64,000 bases of DNA from an uncultured Planktomarina sp. (GTDB taxonomy: Bacteria; Pseudomonadota; Alphaproteobacteria; Rhodobacterales; Rhodobacteraceae), in the NCBI GenBank assembly GCA_905182425.1, contig CAJJBP010000002.1, positions 1 to 64,000 on the forward strand, written 5' to 3'. Shown piece after piece: positions 45,224 to 53,964 of this stretch; within the stretch, counting starts at the first letter, position 1, and each line of letters opens with the position of its first letter. The notes below the pieces were generated by a model. The model searched no databases. It was not told where the DNA came from and saw only the letters and a program-made list of their open reading frames with translations. The position numbers and the translations under genes were made by a program.

Positions 45224-46219
45224 TCAGGGGATCAGAATTATTTTGGGCGCAGGCGCGCGGCCATATCGAATATCATCAAAGGCCAACTGGCCTTCACTTA
45301 AAGATCTTGTTTCCACCCAATCGAGCGGGCCGAGGCGGCCTGCAAAAATAGCAGCGCCAGTGTCCTTAAAGTCTTGAGGTGTATAGGTATAGGTTCCAAT
45401 AAATGTTATTTCTTGCAATGTCATCCGGCGAACGTCAACGCCACCTTCACCAGAACCAAGCCCGATATGTGAAATTACCCCACCCGGTTTTGCCAATTCG
45501 CAAGCAGTCGCACGGGTTGCAGCATAACCAACTCCGTCAATAACCAAGTCAGCGGTTCCAGGCTTTGGCGATTTACTGTCTTCTCCACTGCTAGCGTCAA
45601 AACCATCGATCCCTCTCAAAGTCGCAAGCCGGATTGGATTAACTTCGATTACCGTAATATCAACTACACCCATCGCACGCAGCGACAACGCAGAACCCAC
45701 GCCAATTGCCCCACCACCCAAAACAACACATTTGAGCTTTTCTACAGCCCTATCTTGGATAAGAAGACCCAAACGAGAGGCATGCCAACCACAAGCCAAA
45801 GGCTCAGTCAATGATCCTGATTGCAGCAAACCAGAATGCGGCACCTCCAGTAAATTCTCAGACGGAATAGCTACCATCTCGGCAAAAGCACCAGGACGTG
45901 GTGGCATTGATATAATTTGTCGATCTGCGCAAAGGTTTGCTTTACCCGAGATACAGGCATTGCAGGTATTGCAGCCATTCAGAGGATTGATCGCCACAAG
46001 GGCCCCGTCGCGCGGTCCACCAACAATTGCACCAGAAGCCTCGTGCCCCAAGATCAAGGGCGTCGGTCGTCGGGCGTCATGCCCAAGAAAGGCATGCATA
46101 TCTGAGCCACAAATTCCTGAATACTTAATTTGCACTAGTTCCTCGCCAGCTTTGGCCACTGGATCAATGTGGTCAAGGTAGCTAAGCACTTCAACATCTG
46201 AGTTAATAAGAGCCTTCAT
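45224..46219 (-). CDS. Zinc-dependent alcohol dehydrogenase, probable DHPS 2-dehydrogenase (HpsP-like)
   Basis: The 331-residue MDR protein has the catalytic zinc sites GICGSDMHAFLGHD and ILGHEASGAIVG, the structural zinc cysteines C-N-T-C-N-A-C with a fourth in KANLC, and the cofactor turn VLGGGAIGVGSALSL. Within this operon it most likely oxidises the 2-hydroxyl of dihydroxypropanesulfonate, working with the next dehydrogenase to invert its stereochemistry. A sulfolactate dehydrogenase role is also possible because no other gene for that step is present. Its start overlaps the stop of the upstream gene (ATGA). Confidence 0.82.
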   Translation of the reverse strand: MKALINSDVEVLSYLDHIDPVAKAGEELVQIKYSGICGSDMHAFLGHDARRPTPLILGHEASGAIVGGPRDGALVAINPLNGCNTCNACISGKANLCADRQIISMPPRPGAFAEMVAIPSENLLEVPHSGLLQSGSLTEPLACGWHASRLGLLIQDRAVEKLKCVVLGGGAIGVGSALSLRAMGVVDITVIEVNPIRLATLRGIDGFDASSGEDSKSPKPGTADLVIDGVGYAATRATACELAKPGGVISHIGLGSGEGGVDVRRMTLQEITFIGTYTYTPQDFKDTGAAIFAGRLGPLDWVETRSLSEGQLAFDDIRYGRAPAPKIILIP

Positions 46220-46974
46220 TTTGCGATATATCCTCCATCAACAAATAGTATTTGACCCGTTACATAGTTAGACGCAGGGGCACAAAGAAATATCATTGGG
46301 CCGTCCATATCGGAGATTTCACCATTACGGCCAATGCAAGTTTGGTTCGCATTTTTTTCAGTAAGCTCTAGGTCTGCAAAAACCGCTTCAGTTAGTTCGG
46401 TTTGGACAAATCCCGGAGCAATTGCATTAGCGGTAATACCATAACGTGACCAAGCCTCCGCCATAGCACGCGTCATTTGCTCAACTGCACCTTTGGAAGT
46501 CCCATAGCTAATTCCATTTTTCAAGGCACGCCTCGACTGCAGAGACGCAAAATTTATAATCCGCCCCCAGCCTTTAGACCGCATCCCAGGAACTAACGCT
46601 TTTGCTAAGAAAAAAGGCGCTGCTACATTTAGATTTTGGGTAAGATCCCAAAGTTCATCTGTCATCTCATCGGCAGGCTGTCTCGTATTTATCCCGGCTG
46701 CATTGATCAAAATATCCGGTTTTCCAAATGGTTTAGATGCCTCAGAAGCAATATCGGATAAGCCCGCTCGGTCAGAAAGATCCGCTTCGAGAATTGCCGT
46801 CTCTCCTTGGGTAGTATCGGACCAAGCTTGAAGCTTATTCTTGCGACGTGCCACCGCAACGACAAGCGCGCCCCTAGCCGCAAGCGCAGTGCAGGCTCCC
46901 TGCCCCAACCCACTTGACGCACCAGTTACAACGGCAACTTTGCCAGTAAGGTCAAAAAAATCAGACGCTTGCAT
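46216..46974 (-). CDS. Short-chain dehydrogenase, probable DHPS 2-dehydrogenase (HpsO-like)
   Basis: The 252-residue SDR has the cofactor motif VVTGASSGLGQGACTAL, the Asn region INAAGINTRQPAD, the catalytic Ser-Tyr-Lys in NFASLQSRRALKNGISYGTSK, and IAPGFVQTEL. It ends in the usual FVDGGYI. Between hpsN and a zinc dehydrogenase it fits HpsO, one of two dehydrogenases that interconvert R- and S-DHPS through the 2-keto form. The spacing to hpsN is 3 nt. Confidence 0.82.
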   Translation of the reverse strand: MQASDFFDLTGKVAVVTGASSGLGQGACTALAARGALVVAVARRKNKLQAWSDTTQGETAILEADLSDRAGLSDIASEASKPFGKPDILINAAGINTRQPADEMTDELWDLTQNLNVAAPFFLAKALVPGMRSKGWGRIINFASLQSRRALKNGISYGTSKGAVEQMTRAMAEAWSRYGITANAIAPGFVQTELTEAVFADLELTEKNANQTCIGRNGEISDMDGPMIFLCAPASNYVTGQILFVDGGYIAK

Positions 46975-46977
46975 ATT

Positions 46978-48285
46978 TTACTCCTCTGCAGAGAGATCAA
47001 AGTTTTCACCAGGATAGTATTTAGCAAGACGAATATCCGCAGTGCGCGCGTGTCCCTCCATGCCTTCAAGACGTGAAATTCGCGCTGTCGCAATCGCCAC
47101 ATCTTTAGCTCCGTCGCGTGTTGAACGTTGCCAAGTGACCAGCTTCATGTACTTGTGAACAGACAGGCCACCCGTGTACTTAGCCGAGCGTGATGTCGGC
47201 AAGCAGTGATTGGGGCCAGAGGCTTTATCACCGTATGCAACAGTTGTCTCTTCGCCCAAGAAAAGAGAACCATAGCAACGCAAACGATCTAACCACCAAT
47301 CAAGATCATCAGCCTGAACAGTTAAATGTTCTGGCGCATATTCGTCAGACGTGGATGCCATTTCTTCGCGGCCATCGCACAAGATCACTTCAGCGTAGTC
47401 ACGCCATGCAGCTTCCGCATTAATCCGGTTCAATTCAGGAAGGTCTTGGATAAGACCTGGTACTATTTCAAGAACTTTCTCAGCGAGCAGCCGGTCGTCT
47501 GTCACCAACCAAACCGGCGAGTTGTAACCATGTTCGGCTTGACCAACCAAATCCGAAGCAATAATTTCAGCATCCGCGTCACCATCAGCAATAATCAAGC
47601 TGTCTGTTGGACCCGCAATCATGTCGATACCAACGCGCCCAAATAGGATGCGCTTCGCCTCTGCTACAAATTGATTTCCAGGCCCAACAATGATGTCAGC
47701 AGCAGTTAGACCAAACAAACCAAACGTCATTGACGCGACGCCCTGAACACCGCCCATAGCTAAAATCTTATCAGCTCCACACAAGTGGGCTGCATAAACT
47801 ATAGCCGGGGCCACACCACTATTTTTCGCAGGGGGTGAGCAAGCAGTAATATGGGCACAACCCGCAACTTTTGCAGTAGTAACTGTCATAATAGCGCTGG
47901 CGATGTGGCTATAGCGACCCCCTGGAATATAACAGCCAGCAGCGTTACAAGGGATGCTTTTTTGGCCAGCAATCAGACCCGGTACTATTTCAGTCTCAAA
48001 ATCAGAAATCGTTTCTTTTTGTGCTTCTGCAAAGCGTCTTACATTGTCGTGCGCAAATTGGATATCTCGCTTGAGTTTCTCGGGGACTAAATCACAGGCT
48101 ACTTTAATTTCAGCATCAGTCAGGATCAAATTACCTTCGTAACCGTCAAATTTGGCGGCATATTTGAGCGCAACAGCATCTCCACCAACTTCAATTTCAT
48201 TTAGGATATTCATGACCGTTTCACGAACATCATCACTCCCTGTCGATGCTGTTTTTGTAGACTTTTTTAAATAGACACGGGTCAT
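46978..48285 (-). CDS. hpsN: Sulfopropanediol 3-dehydrogenase (HpsN), histidinol-dehydrogenase-like
   Basis: HpsN oxidises the 3-hydroxyl of 2,3-dihydroxypropane-1-sulfonate to a carboxylate with two NAD+, giving (R)-sulfolactate. The 435 residues follow the histidinol dehydrogenase fold: CYIPGGRYSHIASAIMTV, VGPGNQFVAEAKRILFG, DMIAGPTDSLIIADG, the zinc-site QAEHG and GPNHCLPTS. The tail after the histidine differs from HisD. It is not part of a his operon; the neighbours are two alcohol dehydrogenases and sulfopyruvate decarboxylase, the hps set. AAAGGAT precedes the ATG, and the paired LacI-type operator lies 42-77 bp upstream. Confidence 0.88.
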   Translation of the reverse strand: MTRVYLKKSTKTASTGSDDVRETVMNILNEIEVGGDAVALKYAAKFDGYEGNLILTDAEIKVACDLVPEKLKRDIQFAHDNVRRFAEAQKETISDFETEIVPGLIAGQKSIPCNAAGCYIPGGRYSHIASAIMTVTTAKVAGCAHITACSPPAKNSGVAPAIVYAAHLCGADKILAMGGVQGVASMTFGLFGLTAADIIVGPGNQFVAEAKRILFGRVGIDMIAGPTDSLIIADGDADAEIIASDLVGQAEHGYNSPVWLVTDDRLLAEKVLEIVPGLIQDLPELNRINAEAAWRDYAEVILCDGREEMASTSDEYAPEHLTVQADDLDWWLDRLRCYGSLFLGEETTVAYGDKASGPNHCLPTSRSAKYTGGLSVHKYMKLVTWQRSTRDGAKDVAIATARISRLEGMEGHARTADIRLAKYYPGENFDLSAEE

Positions 48286-48326
48286 TGCGCTAATCCTTTG
48301 AACTACGGAGCTTATAAAACTTATTA

Positions 48327-48362
48327 TGTAAGCGCTTGCATTTAACTATGCAAGCGCTTACA
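48327..48362. promoter_or_regulatory. Paired LacI-type operators between hpsN and its regulator
   Basis: Two 15-bp arms, TGTAAGCGCTTGCAT at 48327-48341 and its exact reverse complement at 48348-48362, are separated by TTAACT. Each arm contains the AAGCGCTT core typical of LacI-family sites, so the two centres are 21 bp apart, two helical turns. The site lies 42 bp from hpsN and 32 bp from the lacI-type gene and probably controls both. Confidence 0.85.
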
Positions 48363-48394
48363 AGCGACTGCACAGCAAGAACTTGGGAAACCAC

Positions 48395-49414
48395 ATGCGC
48401 GGGACTAGTCGAACCAGTCTTGAAGACATCGCAAAAATCATCGGGGTTTCCACGGCGACAATCTCTCGTTGTATAAACTCTCCCCACAAAGTTGCTGAGC
48501 CTACCCGAAAACGTATCCAGAAAGCGGTTGAGGACTTAGGATATATGCCACACTTCGGTGGCCGAGCTTTGGCGCGCAATCGCACCAATACAATTGGGGC
48601 CATCATTCCGACTATGGATAACGCCATGTTTGCAGGCGGCCTTCAAGCTTTCCAAGACGTTTTAAGCTCATCAGGAGTAACTTTACTGGTCGGCAGTTCG
48701 AATTACGATCCTAATCAAGAATTCGAGCAAATCAGAGCTTTACTGTCCCAAGGCGCTGACGGCTTAATGTTGATAGGGGAAGAGCGGCCAGCTAAGACAC
48801 GAAAATTCTTGGATCAACATTCAATACCACATGTTCTGGCGTGGTGCTATTCAGACGCAAGCGCCTCAGCTGTAGTTGGGTTTGACAATCGTAAATCAGG
48901 GCGCGCAATCGCTGAACATGTCATAAATCAGGGACACACAAAGCTCGCAGTAATTGCAGGGATACGCCATGGAAACGACCGTGCAGAAAACCGGGTTAAA
49001 GGTATAGAGGATGCAATAGAAGCAAACCCATCATCTATACTTCTAGGAATCGCGGAAGCAAAGTATAGCTTTGAAAGTGCTGCAACGGCACTTGAATATC
49101 TCTTAAATTCTCCCACGAGACCCACCGCGATCATTTGTGGAAGTGATGTTTTGGCTGTCGGCGCACTCCTACGTACGCACTCTCTCGGCATTAAAGTGCC
49201 AGATGAACTCTCAATCACAGGCTTTGACGACATAACACTCGCCCAGGTCACAAGCCCACGTCTAACAACAGTTCGTATTCCTCAGAAAGAAATGGGCCGT
49301 CAGGCTGCAAATGTTTTGTTAAATATTCTCGCAGAAGGCCAAAAACCAGGTCAATTAAATCGTATCGAGTTAGAGACGACTATAATTGACCGAGGAACTC
49401 TCGCTCGACTTTAA
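48395..49414 (+). CDS. LacI family transcriptional regulator (likely DHPS-operon repressor)
   Basis: The 339-residue protein has the LacI helix-turn-helix SLEDIAKIIGVSTATISRCIN, the hinge helix KRIQKAVEDLGYMPHFGGRAL and a periplasmic-binding-protein-like ligand domain (AIIPTMDNAMFAGGLQAF, VVGFDNRKSGRAIAEHVI, IICGSDVLAVGALL). I used ATG 48395 over a TTG at 48383. It is divergent from hpsN across the twin operator. Sulfolactate or DHPS as the inducer is inference. It ends 4 bp inside the convergent iclR gene. Confidence 0.9.
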   Translation: MRGTSRTSLEDIAKIIGVSTATISRCINSPHKVAEPTRKRIQKAVEDLGYMPHFGGRALARNRTNTIGAIIPTMDNAMFAGGLQAFQDVLSSSGVTLLVGSSNYDPNQEFEQIRALLSQGADGLMLIGEERPAKTRKFLDQHSIPHVLAWCYSDASASAVVGFDNRKSGRAIAEHVINQGHTKLAVIAGIRHGNDRAENRVKGIEDAIEANPSSILLGIAEAKYSFESAATALEYLLNSPTRPTAIICGSDVLAVGALLRTHSLGIKVPDELSITGFDDITLAQVTSPRLTTVRIPQKEMGRQAANVLLNILAEGQKPGQLNRIELETTIIDRGTLARL

Positions 49415-50172
49415 GTAAAAAGAACTTCGCGCATTTTCAACGCATTGTAAATCAATACTTCTTTGCGTTGAACTGCAATTTCAACAGTTAGCCGCTGGGA
49501 TGGGCCATGAAATGCTAATGAACCAAGATAGCGTTCTTTAGTATCACTGATAGGTACTGCAATCGCTACCATACCGTCCATGAACTCCTCGTTGTCGATC
49601 GCATAACCCTGCTTGGCAACTGCCTTTAACTCAGTCAATAACGTTTCAGGGGTGCTATGCGTATTTTTGGTCAGCGACTGCAACTTCAAAGTACCTACCA
49701 TGGCCTTTCGCGCCTTGGGAGTGAGACTAGCTAAGAAGGTTTTTCCACTCGCCGTACAATGAAAAGGGACATGGGTTCCAATTGGTAATTGCACTCGAAA
49801 AGGCCAATCTGTTTCGACACGGTCAATATACATCATGCCCGCACTGGCAGGAACGACAAAGTTCACGGTTTCACCAACCGCATCAGCAACGCGCTGCATG
49901 ACTTGATTGCGAAGAATATGATCGCGCGAGGTATTAAGAATACCTGACGCCATAAGACGCGTTCGGCGGTTTGGCCGAAGTTTTTTGCCATCGGCTTCGC
50001 GGCTCAAAAATCCTTCTTGCTCAAGTCTAGTACACAGGCGATGAATGGTTTGCTTGGGAAGCCCAATATGATGATTAATTTCGGTTGGTGACATTGGGTG
50101 ATCTGATTGGCCCAAAACTTCCATGATGAGCAACGTGCGCAAGTTAGTCGGAATACGTTCTGCTTCAGACAT
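49411..50172 (-). CDS. IclR family transcriptional regulator
   Basis: The 253-residue protein has an N-terminal winged helix (IMEVLGQSDHPMSPTEINHH, then KQTIHRLCTRLEQEGFLSRE) and the IclR effector domain (PFHCTASGKTFLASL, GYAIDNEEFMDGMVAIAVPI). It is divergent from the GMC oxidoreductase gene, 139 bp apart, and probably controls that gene or the transporter cluster. The effector is unknown. The stop overlaps the lacI-type gene by 4 nt. Confidence 0.88.
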   Translation of the reverse strand: MSEAERIPTNLRTLLIMEVLGQSDHPMSPTEINHHIGLPKQTIHRLCTRLEQEGFLSREADGKKLRPNRRTRLMASGILNTSRDHILRNQVMQRVADAVGETVNFVVPASAGMMYIDRVETDWPFRVQLPIGTHVPFHCTASGKTFLASLTPKARKAMVGTLKLQSLTKNTHSTPETLLTELKAVAKQGYAIDNEEFMDGMVAIAVPISDTKERYLGSLAFHGPSQRLTVEIAVQRKEVLIYNALKMREVLFT

Positions 50173-50311
50173 ACAATAAGTTCTCTCTACAAAATTGAGT
50201 TCTCCACCGGAAGGCTGAAGAAACTTGCCGAATCTTATGTTAGATGCATAGTTATCATAATTAACAGAAAACGGGAATTAAAGTCCCATTTTTTGACAAT
50301 ATGGGGAAATT

Positions 50312-51913
50312 TTGGAATTTGACTTCGTAATTATAGGTGCTGGCTCCGCTGGCTGTGCTCTCGCCAATCGACTTTCAGCCGATGCGCGATATTCCGTGGC
50401 GCTGCTTGAAGCGGGCGGTAAAGATACAAATCCATGGATCCACGTCCCTGTTGGCTATTTCAAAACAATGGGGAACCCTAAAACCGATTGGTGTTACCAA
50501 ACCGAGCAAGATCCAGGGCTTAATGGACGTGCCATTCCTTGGCCACGGGGACGTGTACTAGGCGGTTCAAGCTCAATCAACGGGCTTTTGTACGTAAGGG
50601 GACAAGCACAGGATTTTGATTACTGGAGCCAACTCGGCAACACAGGCTGGGCTTGGGACGATGTTCTACCCTATTTCAAACGCGCTGAGACTTGGAAGGG
50701 TGATGGAAAATTAGATCCAACCCGCGGAACCAACGGACCATTATCAGTCTCACCTACTCGACTGAAACGTGATATTGTTGATCGTTGGATAGACGCTGCT
50801 GTAGCCGCTGGCTTTTCGCGCAACCCAGATTATAACGGCGAAAATCAAGAGGGTGTTGGTTATTTTCAATTGACGCTCGATAAAGGTCGGCGATGTTCAA
50901 GTGCAGCGGCCTACTTAAAGCCGATAAGAAGTCGACAAAATCTAACTGTCATAACCCATGCTCAAGCTGAAAAAGTGATCATACGCGAAGGCCGTGCCAA
51001 AGGTATTCGCGTAAATATTAAAGGTAAAACGCAAGATATAACTGCACGCCGTGAAGTCATACTCAGCGCTGGGGCAATTGGCTCACCGCAAATTTTGATG
51101 CTTTCAGGCGTTGGCGACGCAGAAGCTCTAACTCGCCATGGAGTTAACGTCCGGCACAATTTGCCTGGAGTTGGAAAAAATCTCCAAGATCACTTGCAGG
51201 CACGTCCTATCTTTAAGACAAATCTGTCTACAATAAATACTGAGACAAATAATTTTATAAAGCAGGGTATTATTGCACTGCAATATGCACTGTCGCAGAC
51301 CGGGCCCATGACGATGGCTGCAAGTTTAGGCGCCGCTTTTCTAAAGACGAATTCTCGGCTTGAAACGCCAGATATTCAATTTCATATTCAACCATTCAGC
51401 GCGACTAGGCCTGCTGACGGACCTCACAAATTCTCAGCTTTTACGGCCTCCGTACTGCAATTGCGTCCTGAAAGCACTGGCTACTTGGAGTTGAAATCAG
51501 CAAACTGGCGCGATCACCCATCAATTCATCCAAATTATCTAGCTACCAAGCTGGACCAAGATACAATTGTCAAAGGCATTCAAATTGCACGTAAAATTGC
51601 CAGTTTCGAGCCCTTAAAATCTAATATCTTGGAAGAGTTCGCGCCGGGCACAGGAATTCCGTTGGACGACTACGAAGCCACATTAAATTGGGCTCGTAAC
51701 AATGCAGTAACAATTTATCATCCAACCGGCACTTGTAAAATGGGTCACGACAAAATGGCGGTAGTCGATTCTCGATTGCGCGTTCATGGGGTCGATGGTC
51801 TGAGAGTGGGTGACTGTTCTATCATGCCAGTTATTACATCAGGAAATACGAATGCCCCCGCGATAATGATTGGCGAAAAGCTGTCTGATTTGATTTTGGA
51901 AGATGCAAAATGA
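50312..51913 (+). CDS. GMC family oxidoreductase (choline/alcohol dehydrogenase-like)
   Basis: The 533-residue flavoprotein has the FAD-binding start DFVIIGAGSAGCALANRL, the GMC signatures PRGRVLGGSSSINGLLYVRG and GAIGSPQILMLSGVG, and the C-terminal catalytic region HPTGTCKMG with SRLRVHGVDGLRVGDCSIMP. It oxidises primary alcohols such as choline in related enzymes; the substrate is unknown here. The start is TTG at 50312: the nearest ATG (50301) is out of frame, and GGGGAAA lies just upstream. It begins the gmc-terC run. Confidence 0.9.
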   Translation: MEFDFVIIGAGSAGCALANRLSADARYSVALLEAGGKDTNPWIHVPVGYFKTMGNPKTDWCYQTEQDPGLNGRAIPWPRGRVLGGSSSINGLLYVRGQAQDFDYWSQLGNTGWAWDDVLPYFKRAETWKGDGKLDPTRGTNGPLSVSPTRLKRDIVDRWIDAAVAAGFSRNPDYNGENQEGVGYFQLTLDKGRRCSSAAAYLKPIRSRQNLTVITHAQAEKVIIREGRAKGIRVNIKGKTQDITARREVILSAGAIGSPQILMLSGVGDAEALTRHGVNVRHNLPGVGKNLQDHLQARPIFKTNLSTINTETNNFIKQGIIALQYALSQTGPMTMAASLGAAFLKTNSRLETPDIQFHIQPFSATRPADGPHKFSAFTASVLQLRPESTGYLELKSANWRDHPSIHPNYLATKLDQDTIVKGIQIARKIASFEPLKSNILEEFAPGTGIPLDDYEATLNWARNNAVTIYHPTGTCKMGHDKMAVVDSRLRVHGVDGLRVGDCSIMPVITSGNTNAPAIMIGEKLSDLILEDAK

Positions 51914-51946
51914 ACGCCAAAAATACTAATGCAAAAGGAAGACCTA

Positions 51947-52606
51947 ATGTTTGAGACAGTGATGGCCTACGGGCAAATCATAATTGCTGACTTAATTCTC
52001 TCAGGGGATAATGCTCTTATAATTGGTATGGCCGCTGCCGGCCTTGCTCCAGACTTGCGAAAACGCGCCATTCTGTATGGGATGATTATTGCAGCCGTTT
52101 TGCGGATTTTGTTTGCGGTTGTAGCCACAAGCCTTTTAGAAATCCCCGGCATCTTATTTATTGGTTCAGTTCTATTATTTTGGGTCTGCCTACGCTTATT
52201 TCAGGAAATTCGAGAAGGTATTGACCAGCACGCACATCAGGGCGCGAGCGTGACTGCCACTGCGGACACAAACACACAGAAACGTACGCTCGGAGCTGCC
52301 ATGGTGTCCATCACCATTGCAGATGTTTCAATGTCGTTGGATAATGTTTTAGCAGTTGCAGCTATTGCTGATGGGGATCGCCAAATTCTGATATTTGGCC
52401 TCGGACTTGCCATCTTACTCATGGCGTTTGCTGCGACGATAATTATGAAGTTATTAACAAAATATCCATGGATTTCATGGCTTGGGCTTGTCGTACTTGT
52501 TTATGTAGCTGGGGAAATGATGTACCGAGGTTTCTTCGATATTCACAGTGGTATTGGACCAATGCTTGGCCTCGTTGAAGGCTGGGAGATGAGCAAAGGT
52601 CACTAA
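51947..52606 (+). CDS. TerC family integral membrane protein
   Basis: The 219-residue protein has about seven hydrophobic helices and the two acidic TerC motifs, LSGDNALIIGMAAAGL and VSMSLDNVLAVAAIADG. Bacterial relatives (Alx, MeeF, YkoY) export manganese. The ATG at 51947 follows AAAAGGAAGACC; an upstream ATG at 51929 lies within that site. It is 33 bp after the GMC gene. A manganese role beside a TRAP transporter has no obvious reason. Confidence 0.88.
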   Translation: MFETVMAYGQIIIADLILSGDNALIIGMAAAGLAPDLRKRAILYGMIIAAVLRILFAVVATSLLEIPGILFIGSVLLFWVCLRLFQEIREGIDQHAHQGASVTATADTNTQKRTLGAAMVSITIADVSMSLDNVLAVAAIADGDRQILIFGLGLAILLMAFAATIIMKLLTKYPWISWLGLVVLVYVAGEMMYRGFFDIHSGIGPMLGLVEGWEMSKGH

Positions 52607-52650
52607 ACAGTTTTGTAATTTAGCGCCTCAAATAGGTGCTGAAGCCATAA

Positions 52651-52682
52651 GACCCGCAGGTGTGCCTTCGGCCCGGGTTTTA
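52651..52682 (+). terminator. Possible terminator after terC
   Basis: GACCCG at 52651-52656 pairs with CGGGTT at 52674-52679 around a 17-nt loop that itself is GC-rich, followed by TTTTAAAAG. The stem is short, so this is a moderate call from position between terC and dctP. Confidence 0.4.
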
Positions 52683-52725
52683 AAAGAAAATAAAGAAGGC
52701 ACAAACTAAAGGGAGGGAAACAGAA

Positions 52726-53838
52726 ATGTTTAACCTAAAATCACTCGTCAAGACAGCCGCGATTACCGCGGTTGCCTTGTCATTTGCACCAGCAGCATTT
52801 GCTGGCGGCCACAGCAAAGTACTGCGAATTCAATCAGTCTTATCTGATAACGCGGATGAAGTAAAAATGTTAAAAGCCTTTGGCGAAGACGTCGCAGCGT
52901 TGACCGGTGGGTCTTTGGTGATCGAAGTTCTACCAGCCGGAGCGGTTGTTGGTTCACGAGATGTCATGGATGCCGTTGATGCAGGTCTGGTTGAAGGCGG
53001 ATTTGCATGGACGCACTACTGGGGCGGCAAACACCCTGCGGCTAACTTGTTTGGTGCACCCGTCGCCGGAGCTGGTGTTGGTCTAGACAACCTCGCGTTT
53101 CTGTCGTGGTTCCAATATGGCGGCGGCAAGGAGCTTTATGAGCAGCTATGGGTCGAAATGGGCGTGAACGTAAAAGGCTTCATGCTTCAGCCAGTTGGTC
53201 CAGAAGCTTTGGGTTGGTTTAAAGAGCCGATCACTTCAATGGACGACTTCCGTAAGTACCGCTTCCGGGCCCCTCCGGGCATGGTTGGGCAGGCCTATAA
53301 GGACATCGGCGTGGCATCTGTTGCTATGGGTGGCGGAGACATTCTGCCAGCTCTAGAAAAGGGCACTATCGACGCAGCCGAATGGTGTTGCCCTGTCGCC
53401 GACATGGCATTTGGCTTTCAAAAAGTTTTGAAGCACTACTACCTTCAGGGTCTACACCAAGTGGTTGTTAATGCCGATATGTACGTCAACGGCGACTTTT
53501 ACGCTGCTCTGACAGACACCGAGAAGAAAGCTTTAGAGGTTGCAGCAAACGCATCTTTGTCTAAATCAATGTCTTACCGGATTTATGAAAATGGCAAAGC
53601 GTTGAAGACTTTAGTCAACGATCATGGCGTAACACTGCACGACACACCGGCGGATTATTTCCCGGCGTACATGGCAGCTGCAAAAAATCTCCTAGAAAAA
53701 GGCGCAGCTGATAACGCCTTCTTCGCGGAAGTATGGCAGTCACAAAAAGACTTTGCTGACATTGCAGTGCCTTTCTGGGCGGGTGCACAGGCAACGAACG
53801 CGGCGTTAGGTAAAGCACACGCTGATTCATTGAAGTAA
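52726..53838 (+). CDS. dctP: TRAP transporter substrate-binding protein DctP
   Basis: The 370-residue periplasmic protein starts with a clear signal peptide ending AAFAGG (about residue 27). The TRAP-binding core has VSDNADEVKM-like acidic start, LPAGAVVGSRDVMDAVDAG, KYRFRAPPGMVGQAYKDIG, and GTIDAAEWCCPVADMAFGFQK. The W-CC-P element and the HYYLQGLHQ block resemble TakP-type binders of 2-oxo acids rather than DctP of C4-dicarboxylates. It has a strong AGGGAGGGAAA site. Substrate cannot be settled; DHPS or sulfolactate uptake is possible from the neighbourhood but not shown. Confidence 0.88.
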   Translation: MFNLKSLVKTAAITAVALSFAPAAFAGGHSKVLRIQSVLSDNADEVKMLKAFGEDVAALTGGSLVIEVLPAGAVVGSRDVMDAVDAGLVEGGFAWTHYWGGKHPAANLFGAPVAGAGVGLDNLAFLSWFQYGGGKELYEQLWVEMGVNVKGFMLQPVGPEALGWFKEPITSMDDFRKYRFRAPPGMVGQAYKDIGVASVAMGGGDILPALEKGTIDAAEWCCPVADMAFGFQKVLKHYYLQGLHQVVVNADMYVNGDFYAALTDTEKKALEVAANASLSKSMSYRIYENGKALKTLVNDHGVTLHDTPADYFPAYMAAAKNLLEKGAADNAFFAEVWQSQKDFADIAVPFWAGAQATNAALGKAHADSLK

Positions 53839-53850
53839 TAAAATAAGCCT

Positions 53851-53888
53851 AAGTACGGGGTTTTTGGACTCCGTACTTTCTTTTTTTA
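53851..53888 (+). terminator. Terminator between dctP and dctQM
   Basis: AAGTACGG at 53851-53858 pairs with CCGTACTT at 53871-53878 around a 12-nt loop, followed by TCTTTTTTT. Lying between the binding-protein gene and the membrane genes, it would act as a partial terminator that keeps binding protein in excess of permease. Confidence 0.75.
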
Positions 53889-53964
53889 ATAAGCACTTCG
53901 CAGAGCGTTTTTTACAAAAAGAAAAAGCCCGATACAATGTGGGTCTACAACAAGGGAGATGGGG

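Noticed and set aside
46978-48285. Histidinol dehydrogenase HisD for histidine synthesis
   Set aside because: No his genes are near and the neighbours are sulfonate catabolic genes, so HpsN is the better call.
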